Of a stretch of DNA of 41,615 nt, positions 1 to 7,074 are shown in pieces. How positions within the stretch are numbered: position 1 is the first letter of the stretch; every line of letters begins with the position of its first letter. This DNA comes from RGZA01 sp964568585 (lineage in GTDB: Bacteria; Pseudomonadota; Alphaproteobacteria; UBA9219; RGZA01), in assembly GCA_964568585.1 (NCBI GenBank), contig CAZMQI010000015.1, positions 1-41,615 on the forward strand. The letters are read 5' to 3'. The notes under the pieces are model-generated. The model saw only the letters and a program-made list of their open reading frames with translations, was not told the DNA's origin and searched no databases. Both the position numbers and the translations under genes were made by a program.

Positions 1-1176
1 GCGAATGTTGCGTACACTTTGCAATTCTTTCCATATCCAGCTTTGCTGAAGCGCGGTTGTGTATCCTGTTACTTCATTGCTGTCATAACCTTTATTGAAA
101 TGATCAAATACGGCTTTGGCAGCAATCATCCCGGATTTCATCGCAGTGTGATTGCCTTTGATTTTAGGTACGTTCAAAAAACCAGCTGCATCGCCAACCA
201 AACATCCGCCGGGAAAGGTCAGTTTGGGAATGGATTGAAACCCGCCTTCGCTTAATGCACGTGCCCCATAAGCGATACGTTTGCCATCCTTAAGAACTTT
301 TGCAATCGACGGGTGATGTTTGAAGCGTTGAAATTCTTCGTAAGGCGAGAGATATGGATTTTCATAATCAAGTCCGACGACAAATCCAATCGAGACCAGA
401 TTTTTTCCATAATGATACATCCATGAACCGCCATAGGTAGCATTATTCATCGGCCAGCCTATGCTGTGCTGAATGCTGCCTAAATCGAAGTTTCCAGGCT
501 GAATCTCCCATATTTCCTTGATGCCGATGCCATAGGTCTGCGGGTCGACGCCGTCACGTAATTTGTACGTTTCGAATAATTGTTTGGTCAGCGAACCGCG
601 GCAGCCTTCGGCGAAAATGGTTTGTTTGGCAATCAGTTCGACACCTTGGGTGAAGGCGTCGCTTTTTTCACCTTTTTTGGTGATGCCTTGATCGCCGGTG
701 GCAACACCACGCACGCATCCTGTTTCATCAATCAGTAATTCCGCGCCAGCAAAGCCCGGATAGATTTCAACGCCAAGCTGCTCGGCTTGTGCTGCCATCC
801 AGCGGGCTAGTTCGCCAAGGCTGATGATGTAATTGCCTTTGTTGTGCATGGTGGGCGGGTTAGGTAAAGGAATGGCGAAGTTCTTTGTTAAAAATACAAA
901 CGAATCCTTGTGTGCTTTTGTGTGTAATGGCGCGCCACGTTCCACCCAATCAGGGAATAATTCGGCAAAGGCACGGGGTTCGAGCACCGCGCCGGATAAC
1001 AGATGTGTTCCAACTTCCGCACCTTTTTCGATGATGCAGACGGAGAGTTCCTTATTTTCTTTTGCAGCGAGCTGTTTGAGATGGATAGCCGCAGAAAGGC
1101 CAGCAGGCCCTGCGCCAACAATCAGTACATCATACTCCATGGTCTCGCGGTCATCGCGGTGCCAATTGCCTGTCAT
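1..1176 (-). CDS. Electron-transfer flavoprotein-ubiquinone oxidoreductase (ETF-QO), 3' end outside window
   Basis: ETF-QO passes electrons from reduced ETF (fatty-acid and amino-acid dehydrogenases) to the ubiquinone pool at the inner membrane. Only the first 392 codons are present; there is no stop before base 1. The N-terminus carries a Rossmann FAD motif, GAGPAG at about residues 21-26, and later segments match the family (SLGELARWMAAQAEQLGVE, then VGDAAGFLNVPKIKGNHTAM). The usual protein is about 550 residues, so the C-terminal 4Fe-4S part lies outside. The start at 1176 is preferred because AGGA sits five bases upstream; a second ATG at 1140 would still retain the FAD motif. It is transcribed divergently from the uracil-DNA glycosylase, and a hairpin (1200-1223) lies in the shared leader. 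Identification is from conserved motifs only. Confidence 0.9.
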   Translation of the reverse strand, partial: MTGNWHRDDRETMEYDVLIVGAGPAGLSAAIHLKQLAAKENKELSVCIIEKGAEVGTHLLSGAVLEPRAFAELFPDWVERGAPLHTKAHKDSFVFLTKNFAIPLPNPPTMHNKGNYIISLGELARWMAAQAEQLGVEIYPGFAGAELLIDETGCVRGVATGDQGITKKGEKSDAFTQGVELIAKQTIFAEGCRGSLTKQLFETYKLRDGVDPQTYGIGIKEIWEIQPGNFDLGSIQHSIGWPMNNATYGGSWMYHYGKNLVSIGFVVGLDYENPYLSPYEEFQRFKHHPSIAKVLKDGKRIAYGARALSEGGFQSIPKLTFPGGCLVGDAAGFLNVPKIKGNHTAMKSGMIAAKAVFDHFNKGYDSNEVTGYTTALQQSWIWKELQSVRNIR

Positions 1177-1199
1177 GTTTCCTACCAATGTGTGCAATA

Positions 1200-1223
1200 A
1201 AAATGGGGGATACCCCTATTTTT
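1200..1223. repeat. Inverted repeat in the ETF-QO/UDG divergent region
   Basis: Arms AAAATGGGGG (1200-1209) and CCCCTATTTT (1213-1222) pair over ten positions with one G-T wobble around a three-base loop. Read on the minus strand it is followed by a T-rich run, so it resembles an intrinsic terminator within the ETF-QO leader, 24 bases before that start codon. It could instead be a protein-binding operator shared by both genes. Confidence 0.5.
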
Positions 1224-1273
1224 CTCTGTGGTTTTCTCTATGTTTTTCTGGCGGCTAATTTAAACTAGAAACC

Positions 1274-2137
1274 ATGACGGATTCGTTAAACTCAGATCTA
1301 AGCCCATATTCCGCGCTTTACTGGCAATTAGCCATGGGCGTGGATGAAGCGGTAGCGGAACAACCGGTGGATCGCAGGGTTACCCCTGTAACCGCATCCG
1401 TTTCGGTGTCCATTACATCTGTGCAAGGTTTTTCCGAAAACTCGGCAGATAGTTTAACTGGGCAACATATTGAAATTGCGCGTGCCCTTCCCGTTGTGCC
1501 CGTTCAAAAACCAACATTGGTTCCCAGTTTTGTGCCTGGTAATGTGCATGCGACAAATCTGGAAGAGCTCCGCGCGGAGCTGCAAGCGTTCGAAGGCTGC
1601 GCGCTCAAGAAAACATCCAAGAATTTGGTATTTGCTGATGGAAATCCAACTGCCTCCATCATGATGGTGGGCGAGGCCCCCGGCGAAGATGAAGACCGCC
1701 AGGGATTGCCATTTGTAGGTGTTAGCGGAAAATTGCTGGACAAGATGATCGGTTGTATCGGGCTTGACCGCACGAATGTCTATATAAGTAATATTGTGCC
1801 ATGGCGTCCGCCGGGTAATCGCAACCCCACGGATAGTGAAGTGGCGGTCTGCTTGCCTTTCACCGAACGACACATTGCGATTGTAAGACCAAAGTTTTTA
1901 ATTCTGCTTGGCGCGGTCGCGGTGAAGAGTCTTTTGAAAAGCAAAGACGGCATCACCAAAATCAGAGGCAAACAATTCACCTATACCTACACCGATGTAG
2001 TGACGAATGAAGCCGTTACTATCCCCTGTTTCCCGATGTTTCATCCTGCCTATTTATTGCGTCAGGCATCACAAAAACGTCTCGCATGGAATGATTTGTT
2101 GCTGTTTAAAAAGGCAATTGAATCGGGCACACATTAA
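1274..2137 (+). CDS. Uracil-DNA glycosylase, family 4-like, with two of four Fe-S cysteines replaced
   Basis: This protein is expected to excise uracil from DNA as the first step of base-excision repair. Its 287 residues comprise a low-complexity N-terminal extension of about 100 residues and a UDG domain. Motif A, GEAPGEDED, is at residues 133-141; RPPGNRNP follows at about 178, and the C-terminal FHPAYLLRQ motif is clear. Family 4 enzymes bind a 4Fe-4S cluster through four cysteines. Here the corresponding positions appear to be C109, K112, W177 and C193, so two ligands are missing and an intact cluster is unlikely. Family members in alphaproteobacteria often have such an N-terminal extension (recollection, unchecked). 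The ATG at 1274 is the first in frame. It stands alone, with overlapping hairpins after its stop. Confidence 0.87.
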   Translation: MTDSLNSDLSPYSALYWQLAMGVDEAVAEQPVDRRVTPVTASVSVSITSVQGFSENSADSLTGQHIEIARALPVVPVQKPTLVPSFVPGNVHATNLEELRAELQAFEGCALKKTSKNLVFADGNPTASIMMVGEAPGEDEDRQGLPFVGVSGKLLDKMIGCIGLDRTNVYISNIVPWRPPGNRNPTDSEVAVCLPFTERHIAIVRPKFLILLGAVAVKSLLKSKDGITKIRGKQFTYTYTDVVTNEAVTIPCFPMFHPAYLLRQASQKRLAWNDLLLFKKAIESGTH

Positions 2138-2164
2138 CGTTTAGACGCATAAGGTATTGATTTT

Positions 2165-2197
2165 ACACAAGGCGAAACTTTGTGTTTTTTTCGCCTT
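2165..2197 (+). terminator. Terminator-like region with two mutually exclusive hairpins
   Basis: ACACAA (2165-2170) pairs with TTGTGT (2180-2185) and is followed by a T run to 2191, which is a classical intrinsic terminator for the upstream UDG gene. A competing stem pairs AAGGCGAAA (2169-2177) perfectly with TTTCGCCTT (2189-2197) and would bury the T run. Both cannot form at once. Confidence 0.55.
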
Positions 2198-2266
2198 AAT
2201 TTATGCATGCTTTGTGGAGCGATTTTACTTGCGCCGGTGGGATGCGTTGGCTAAGACGCACTCATC

Positions 2267-4153
2267 ATGTTGCTTCGTAAAACAAAGCCGCAGCCGCAGG
2301 GAACCAAAAAAACTCTGCGTTTAGTACCCGTGATACTTCTTGGCGCCTTGGTAACCTTGGGGCTTAGTCTGGGTAGTGCTGCAAAACCAACAATTTCATT
2401 ACAAGATTTTAATCTTGGCACGCTTGGCCAAGAAGCGCTTTCGCTTGCCAATAATTTAATTGGCAAGATAACGCATAATGCAGAGCCGGGTGTGGCTGCT
2501 AATGCAGTGATTGCACCGGTTGTAACCGTGCCCGAGATTAAATCCCGTAAATCGCGCAATGCGCGTAGCCTTGTGCGCGGTATGAAGCAGCCACTCCAGC
2601 AAGCAGCAGAAGAAGAGCCGCGCACTCCGGAAATCGCCAGAGTACTGGGCGAGGAGGATGAAAAGACATACCGCAAATTATTTGCAGCGATACGCGATGG
2701 CCGTCTTGATGATGCAGAAATAATCGCAGGTAGCGTGAAGGATGGCGGATTGATTGGGGTTGCCCAAGCACAGTTTTTATTAAGCTCGCGTAACCCTAAT
2801 TTGAAATTCACACAATTGGCCGAATGGTTGCGTCGTTACAGCGATTACCCGCAAGCACAGGATGTTTATAAAAAAGCGCTGAGCCTGCGTACTGCAACCG
2901 ATGCCAAGCTGACGGAGCCGCCAGCAGCTAACATCATTGTGCCAGCAACCACCGTCCGTCCGATGGTCGCGCAAACTGTGGAATGGAAAAAGCCGCGTAA
3001 TTTCACCGCCGAGAATTTATGGCGCACAGGACAATTCGAAGAAGTATTGAAGGCGCTGGCTGATGTTGAAATTGGAACCGATGAACCGTTTGAAGCCTAT
3101 TATCCTGCTTGGATAAAAGGCTTGTCCGCATTCGCAGTACAGGATTATGCAGTGGCATCGCATAGCTTTCTGGCAATCGCCAATGCCGAAGACGTGCCAG
3201 CAATAAATCGTAATGCAGCGGCATTCTGGGCGGCGCGTTCATTTGAGAAAACCCTGCAAACCGATTTGGCCGCTTATTATTACGAGCAAGCTGCATCCGA
3301 CCCGCACAGTTATTACGGTATGTTGGCGCTTGCCCGTAAATCCAGTGATGACAAAGCCATGCTGGATGTGTGGCGCGAACCCACATTGACCAAACAGCAT
3401 GTCGCGATATTACGCCAGACACGTGCCGGCGCACGTGGCCTTGCATTACTGCAAGTTGGCGAAAAAGAATTGGCTTTACGTGAACTGCAAAGTCTTACTT
3501 ATTCAAAAGATGGCAATAAGCCGGAATTACAAGGCGCGCTGGAAGCATTGAGCGATGTTGCCGTGCTACCAACCCTTTCATTGCAGCCACGCAAAGGCAG
3601 ACTGGCAGCGCGTGGGTCATACCCGGCGCTTCCGTGGCAGCCAGCAGGTGGTTTTACATCTGACCCTGCCTTAGTGATGGCGATTGCGTGGAATGAATCG
3701 CGCTTTGAACCCAACGCGCACAACCCAAGCGGTGCGCGTGGCATCATGCAAATCATGCCGGATACCGCCGAACGCATGATTGTTGGCAGCAGCGGCAGCT
3801 TGTTCAATCCGACGGCTAATATCTCCCTTGGTGATAGTTATATTAAGCATCTGTCGGTCATGAACGGTATTGATGGAAATCTGTTACTGATTATCGCTGG
3901 CTATAATTGTGGCCCTGGCAGGGTGCAGCAATTATACAAGGATGCACGCCACGGTAAGGATCCGTTGTTGTTCATCGAAAGCATGCCGCTTAAAGAAACC
4001 CGTGATTATGTGCAAAAGGTATTGGCGACCTATGCGGCATACCGTGTGCGTTTTGGAAAGCCGCTGGCCGCGATTGCTTCATTAAGCCGCGGTGAATGGC
4101 CATCTTATGACATTGTGCGTACGGCCAGCAATAAAGCACCTGCCACCAATTAG
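2267..4153 (+). CDS. Soluble-type lytic transglycosylase (Slt70-like)
   Basis: Periplasmic murein lytic transglycosylases cleave the MurNAc-GlcNAc bond of peptidoglycan with formation of 1,6-anhydroMurNAc. The 628-residue protein has an N-terminal hydrophobic segment (about residues 17-37) as signal or anchor. A long helical-repeat region then resembles the Slt superhelix (about 120-450), and a C-terminal SLT domain follows. The catalytic glutamate is E477 in NESRF, followed by GARGIMQIMP and AGYNCGPGRVQQL, where the family usually has NAGPG. The family's ETRDYVQKV motif is also present. The ATG at 2267 has no strong ribosome-binding site; it is chosen because it precedes the hydrophobic segment. 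Its stop overlaps the convergent gene by four bases. Family assignment is firm; the exact Slt subtype is not. Confidence 0.9.
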   Translation: MLLRKTKPQPQGTKKTLRLVPVILLGALVTLGLSLGSAAKPTISLQDFNLGTLGQEALSLANNLIGKITHNAEPGVAANAVIAPVVTVPEIKSRKSRNARSLVRGMKQPLQQAAEEEPRTPEIARVLGEEDEKTYRKLFAAIRDGRLDDAEIIAGSVKDGGLIGVAQAQFLLSSRNPNLKFTQLAEWLRRYSDYPQAQDVYKKALSLRTATDAKLTEPPAANIIVPATTVRPMVAQTVEWKKPRNFTAENLWRTGQFEEVLKALADVEIGTDEPFEAYYPAWIKGLSAFAVQDYAVASHSFLAIANAEDVPAINRNAAAFWAARSFEKTLQTDLAAYYYEQAASDPHSYYGMLALARKSSDDKAMLDVWREPTLTKQHVAILRQTRAGARGLALLQVGEKELALRELQSLTYSKDGNKPELQGALEALSDVAVLPTLSLQPRKGRLAARGSYPALPWQPAGGFTSDPALVMAIAWNESRFEPNAHNPSGARGIMQIMPDTAERMIVGSSGSLFNPTANISLGDSYIKHLSVMNGIDGNLLLIIAGYNCGPGRVQQLYKDARHGKDPLLFIESMPLKETRDYVQKVLATYAAYRVRFGKPLAAIASLSRGEWPSYDIVRTASNKAPATN

Positions 4154-5748
4154 TACTGCAGATACTTCTTCATTAAGTTCAGGAATTTTAATTCGGCTTC
4201 CTTGGCTTTAGCATCAAGGCCCTGTGCTCTATAAATCTGGCTCATCAGCTTATAGGCTCGGAAGAAATCGGGATTAATCTCAATGGCGCGCTGTAAATGT
4301 GCCAAGGCCTGCGCCTGTACCGCCGGGCTGGATGATGTTTTCAACAGGATGGATGCAAGGTTGTATCGCGTTTGTGCGTAGTTATCCTCGATTAGAATAG
4401 CTTGCTCATAATGTTTAATCGCCGATGCGTTATCTCCTGCATCATCATAGGCCATGGCGATGTTATTATGTACGCGCGCTTTCTCTCCGCCATGTTTCAG
4501 GATATTCGAATAAAACGCAATTGGCGTTGCCCACACTTTGTTTTGCTGATACGTCGCAAAGCCAAGCACGCCTGCAATGAGGATAATCGCGGTAATGCTC
4601 AGCATCTCCGCATGGGGTGATTTGAGCTGACGAATGGAATTCGCGCCGTGCTGCGCCAGCACCAGAAATAATCCAATGCTTGGCAGATACATCCAGTGTT
4701 CCAGAAAGAACGCATTCACGGGCAATAGCAAGCCAGTGTGCAGGATATGCGCCCCGCCAAACCAGAACAGCCCCCATGTGATTAAGAGTGAAGTGGGGGA
4801 GTTTTTTTTCTTGAACAGGGAATACATAACCCAACCCGAACACACCAAAAAGATTACCGCGCCAATCATGACCTTGGGTGAAGCCATATCTGTGTAGACA
4901 GGGACATTACGGTCGAAATGCAGATCAACCGGATAGAAGATAAGCGATAGATAATCCGGCAAGGTTGCAAAGAAGGTGCAAAGACGCACGAAGAAATGCT
5001 CGGTATAGATATTTTCTGCCTTATAGAAATCAAGGCCAGCCAGCTTTAAAATGGTCATACGCAATACGACATAGGTAAGTGCGATAACCCATAACGGCCA
5101 TGTTTTTAGATAAGGCTTGAACCTGTGACGGTTAGTGTCAACGCAGTAGATGCATGCCATAACTAATAATGGAAATACCAACGCTGTTTCTTTCGAGAGC
5201 AGCCCGAAGATGAACACGCACGCCACAAGGCGCATATTGCGCGGCGTGAAATCAGGCAACAGCATGACAAGGCCACCAAGACAGAAGAACGCATACAGCG
5301 TATCCGCCGTCGCACTCATATAGGTGACGGCTTCGGTATGCATTGGATGCAACGCCCACAAAAGGGCAGCGATGAATACCGGCACACGGGCAAGGCCAAG
5401 ACGCAGACCCAGCGTAACTACCAGCCATGTGTTAAGTGCATGCAGGATTAAATTCGGAATATGGAATGCAACGGTGGACATGCCAGCCAGTTGATTGGTG
5501 ATGAGGTAAATGAGCCCTTGCAACGGACGGTAGAAGGAATCAATCCCTGCGGAGCCTGACGTGGAGGATGAGGTGAAGATGAACGGGATGTAACTAAAGC
5601 TAGTTAGAAAACGATTCTTCTGGATGAGAAATTCATCATCGAGTAGAAAAGCGTTATGGAAAATATTGCTATAGGCTGCCAGAACGCATAGCAGCAGCAC
5701 GCCAAGGCTGATATATATAATCTGTTGCTGGGAGATGGGTTTTTGCAT
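4150..5748 (-). CDS. GT-C-fold membrane protein with C-terminal TPRs
   Basis: The 532-residue polytopic protein has a first membrane helix at about residues 9-29 followed directly by an extracytoplasmic loop with LDDEFLI. This acidic motif is typical of GT-C glycosyltransferases that use polyprenyl-phosphate sugars (PMT/TMTC-like). HPMHTEAVTYMSATAD, a conserved loop of the TPR-bearing subgroup, lies near residue 137. About ten membrane helices are followed by at least two TPR units (about residues 425-520), for example ARVHNNIAMAYDDAGD and YAQTRYNLASILLK. It may glycosylate a protein or lipid on the periplasmic side, but donor and acceptor cannot be told from sequence. It is convergent with the transglycosylase (4-base overlap), and no terminator is visible downstream. 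Confidence 0.72.
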   Translation of the reverse strand: MQKPISQQQIIYISLGVLLLCVLAAYSNIFHNAFLLDDEFLIQKNRFLTSFSYIPFIFTSSSTSGSAGIDSFYRPLQGLIYLITNQLAGMSTVAFHIPNLILHALNTWLVVTLGLRLGLARVPVFIAALLWALHPMHTEAVTYMSATADTLYAFFCLGGLVMLLPDFTPRNMRLVACVFIFGLLSKETALVFPLLVMACIYCVDTNRHRFKPYLKTWPLWVIALTYVVLRMTILKLAGLDFYKAENIYTEHFFVRLCTFFATLPDYLSLIFYPVDLHFDRNVPVYTDMASPKVMIGAVIFLVCSGWVMYSLFKKKNSPTSLLITWGLFWFGGAHILHTGLLLPVNAFFLEHWMYLPSIGLFLVLAQHGANSIRQLKSPHAEMLSITAIILIAGVLGFATYQQNKVWATPIAFYSNILKHGGEKARVHNNIAMAYDDAGDNASAIKHYEQAILIEDNYAQTRYNLASILLKTSSSPAVQAQALAHLQRAIEINPDFFRAYKLMSQIYRAQGLDAKAKEAELKFLNLMKKYLQY

Positions 5749-5793
5749 GAGCCCATCTTACAAGCATAATTCGTTAAAAAATGTTATAGGCAC

Positions 5794-5822
5794 AAAAAAA
5801 CGCCCCGATTTGCATCGGGGCG
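5794..5822 (-). terminator. Intrinsic terminator of the His/Gly-rich gene
   Basis: CGCCCCGAT (5801-5809) and ATCGGGGCG (5814-5822) form a perfect nine-base-pair stem with a four-base loop. On the minus strand it is followed by seven T residues (5794-5800). It lies 37 bases past the stop of the 5859-6341 gene. Confidence 0.9.
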
Positions 5823-5858
5823 CATTAATTAATGGGTTGATTGTTACGTTAGTGTGCG

Positions 5859-6341
5859 TTAGTCGCTACTAACCACTTTCCATGCGCCGTCAGGCTGGCG
5901 GCATGCAGTGCCGTAGCTTTGTTCCATATGGCCACCCACATTCACGCTGCGTTGGTATTCACGGCAGTATGGGTCGTTCGAAACAACGCGTCCTTTGTTT
6001 GCAACAATCGGCTGTTCCTCTTGGTAATAAACAGGTGCTGGTTCCCTATCAACATACACGACACGGGTGGATTGGTAGTAAGGGGCTTCGTAGAACGCTG
6101 GGCTACCATAGAAATGTGGGGCGTAATACGGACGGTAGTGGGAACGGTAATAGCCGTGATTACCCCATCCGCCATGATGGCCGCCGCGATATCCGCCATG
6201 GTGGCCACCGCGATGACCGCCATGATGACCGCCGCGGTCACCAACCGTGAAACCGAAGCTTACGCTATCAGCAAGCGCAGGAAGTGCGCTGAGGCTTAAT
6301 ACGGTGGCTGCAACAAGGGTAAGGACTTTCTTCTTTAACAT
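5859..6341 (-). CDS. Exported His/Gly/Tyr-rich protein with surface-antigen-like C-terminus
   Basis: The 160-residue protein has a clear signal peptide, ending about ALPALA-D near residue 25. A repetitive region (about 33-65) is built of GGHH, GGHR and GGYR units, followed by a Tyr/Pro-rich segment with YRPYYAPHFYGSP. The last 40 residues (CREYQRSV, YGTACRQPDGAWKVV) match the C-terminal domain seen in 17-kDa rickettsial-type surface antigens and related outer-membrane proteins. The repeat could bind metal or surface polymers, but function is unknown. GGAGGT lies six bases before the ATG, supporting this start. It has its own terminator. The signal peptide is strikingly like that of the neighbouring ydbL product. 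Confidence 0.8.
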   Translation of the reverse strand: MLKKKVLTLVAATVLSLSALPALADSVSFGFTVGDRGGHHGGHRGGHHGGYRGGHHGGWGNHGYYRSHYRPYYAPHFYGSPAFYEAPYYQSTRVVYVDREPAPVYYQEEQPIVANKGRVVSNDPYCREYQRSVNVGGHMEQSYGTACRQPDGAWKVVSSD

Positions 6342-6461
6342 TCAGTACCTCCGTTTGGGGTGATGATGCTAGTTCATCGTATATCTGCGGCGAAAAAATG
6401 GCGGAGAAATTCCGTAATTAAGATAATACGTTAATGTCTTTATGGGTTCTTTATGCGGCAT

Positions 6462-6490
6462 AAAAAAACGGCGGCCAAACCAGCCGCCGT
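6462..6490 (-). terminator. Intrinsic terminator of the ydbH-ynbE-ydbL operon
   Basis: ACGGCGGC (6468-6475) pairs perfectly with GCCGCCGT (6483-6490) across a seven-base loop. On the minus strand the stem is followed by a T run (6462-6467). It lies 26 bases after the ydbL stop. Confidence 0.9.
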
Positions 6491-6515
6491 TATATGGATT
6501 ATACTGACTTATATA

Positions 6516-6833
6516 TTACTTGGTCTTCCAGCTGCCATCAGCGGCCTGGTATTTTGCACCTTTTTCAAGACCTGCTTGAATAGTGCCGGCAAATACTGCG
6601 CCTACAACCGCAATGCTTTGGCCTTTCTTGGCGGCGACCGCGGCATATTCGATTTTGCGTTTGGCATTTACTTCGTCAGCCAATGCTTGCGCGGATGGAT
6701 CAAATGCTGTCACAAAGCCATCGGCCTTTTCGCCGATTTGGCCAGCAGCTCGCGCGCTGTGCAAATCTGCCAAAGCAGGCAATGCGGTAAGGGACAGAAT
6801 AAGTGCAGCGATGGTTAGGAAACGATGTTTCAT
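6516..6833 (-). CDS. ydbL: YdbL family (DUF1318) periplasmic protein
   Basis: The 105-residue precursor has a signal peptide ending near ALPALA-D (residue 22). The mature part follows the DUF1318 pattern: an opening SARAAGQIGEKADGFV, a central NAKRKIEYAAVAAKKG and a C-terminal WKTK. In E. coli ydbL is the last gene of ydbH-ynbE-ydbL, and its product is thought to assist the YdbH-YnbE intermembrane bridge. The same gene order here supports the assignment more strongly than similarity alone. GAGGAG lies six bases before the ATG. The gene follows ynbE by 28 bases and is closed by a strong terminator. Confidence 0.85.
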   Translation of the reverse strand: MKHRFLTIAALILSLTALPALADLHSARAAGQIGEKADGFVTAFDPSAQALADEVNAKRKIEYAAVAAKKGQSIAVVGAVFAGTIQAGLEKGAKYQAADGSWKTK

Positions 6834-6861
6834 GGTTGCTCCTCTTTATGCGAATGGGTGA

Positions 6862-7074
6862 TTAGAAAATATCTTTGTTCTTGGCGATAACCTTGCGGGC
6901 ATCTTGTTGAATTTCAACTTTGACATGTTGTTCAATCTTAACGTTCAAGTTGATTTCAATCGGCTTGTCGGGCGCTTGCAATGCAACGGTTGGTGTGCAT
7001 GCGGAAACAGAAAGCGCAAGGAACGAAGCGAGAAGAGCAGCGGCAAAGGGATTATTTTGTGTATTATTTTGCAT
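6862..7074 (-). CDS. ynbE: YnbE family small outer-membrane lipoprotein
   Basis: This 70-residue lipoprotein has a lipobox VSAC with the lipidated cysteine at residue 26. The short mature part (TPTVALQAPDKPIEINLNV then KIEQHVKVEIQQ) is characteristic of YnbE. It is known as the outer-membrane partner that contacts the C-terminal end of the AsmA-like protein YdbH. AGGA lies five bases before the ATG, and the gene starts inside the end of ydbH (11-base overlap), consistent with translational coupling. The small size and conserved order ydbH-ynbE-ydbL make the call reliable. Confidence 0.88.
   Translation of the reverse strand: MQNNTQNNPFAAALLASFLALSVSACTPTVALQAPDKPIEINLNVKIEQHVKVEIQQDARKVIAKNKDIF

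Noticed and set aside
6168..6240. Possible CRISPR-like short repeats
   Set aside because: The repeated units are in-frame codons for Gly-His residues without spacers of constant length.
5882..6299. Plus-strand and minus-strand frames of 100-126 codons over the His/Gly-rich gene
   Set aside because: They are by-products of the repetitive GGH-coding sequence; the signal peptide, Shine-Dalgarno site and terminator all support the 5859-6341 frame.
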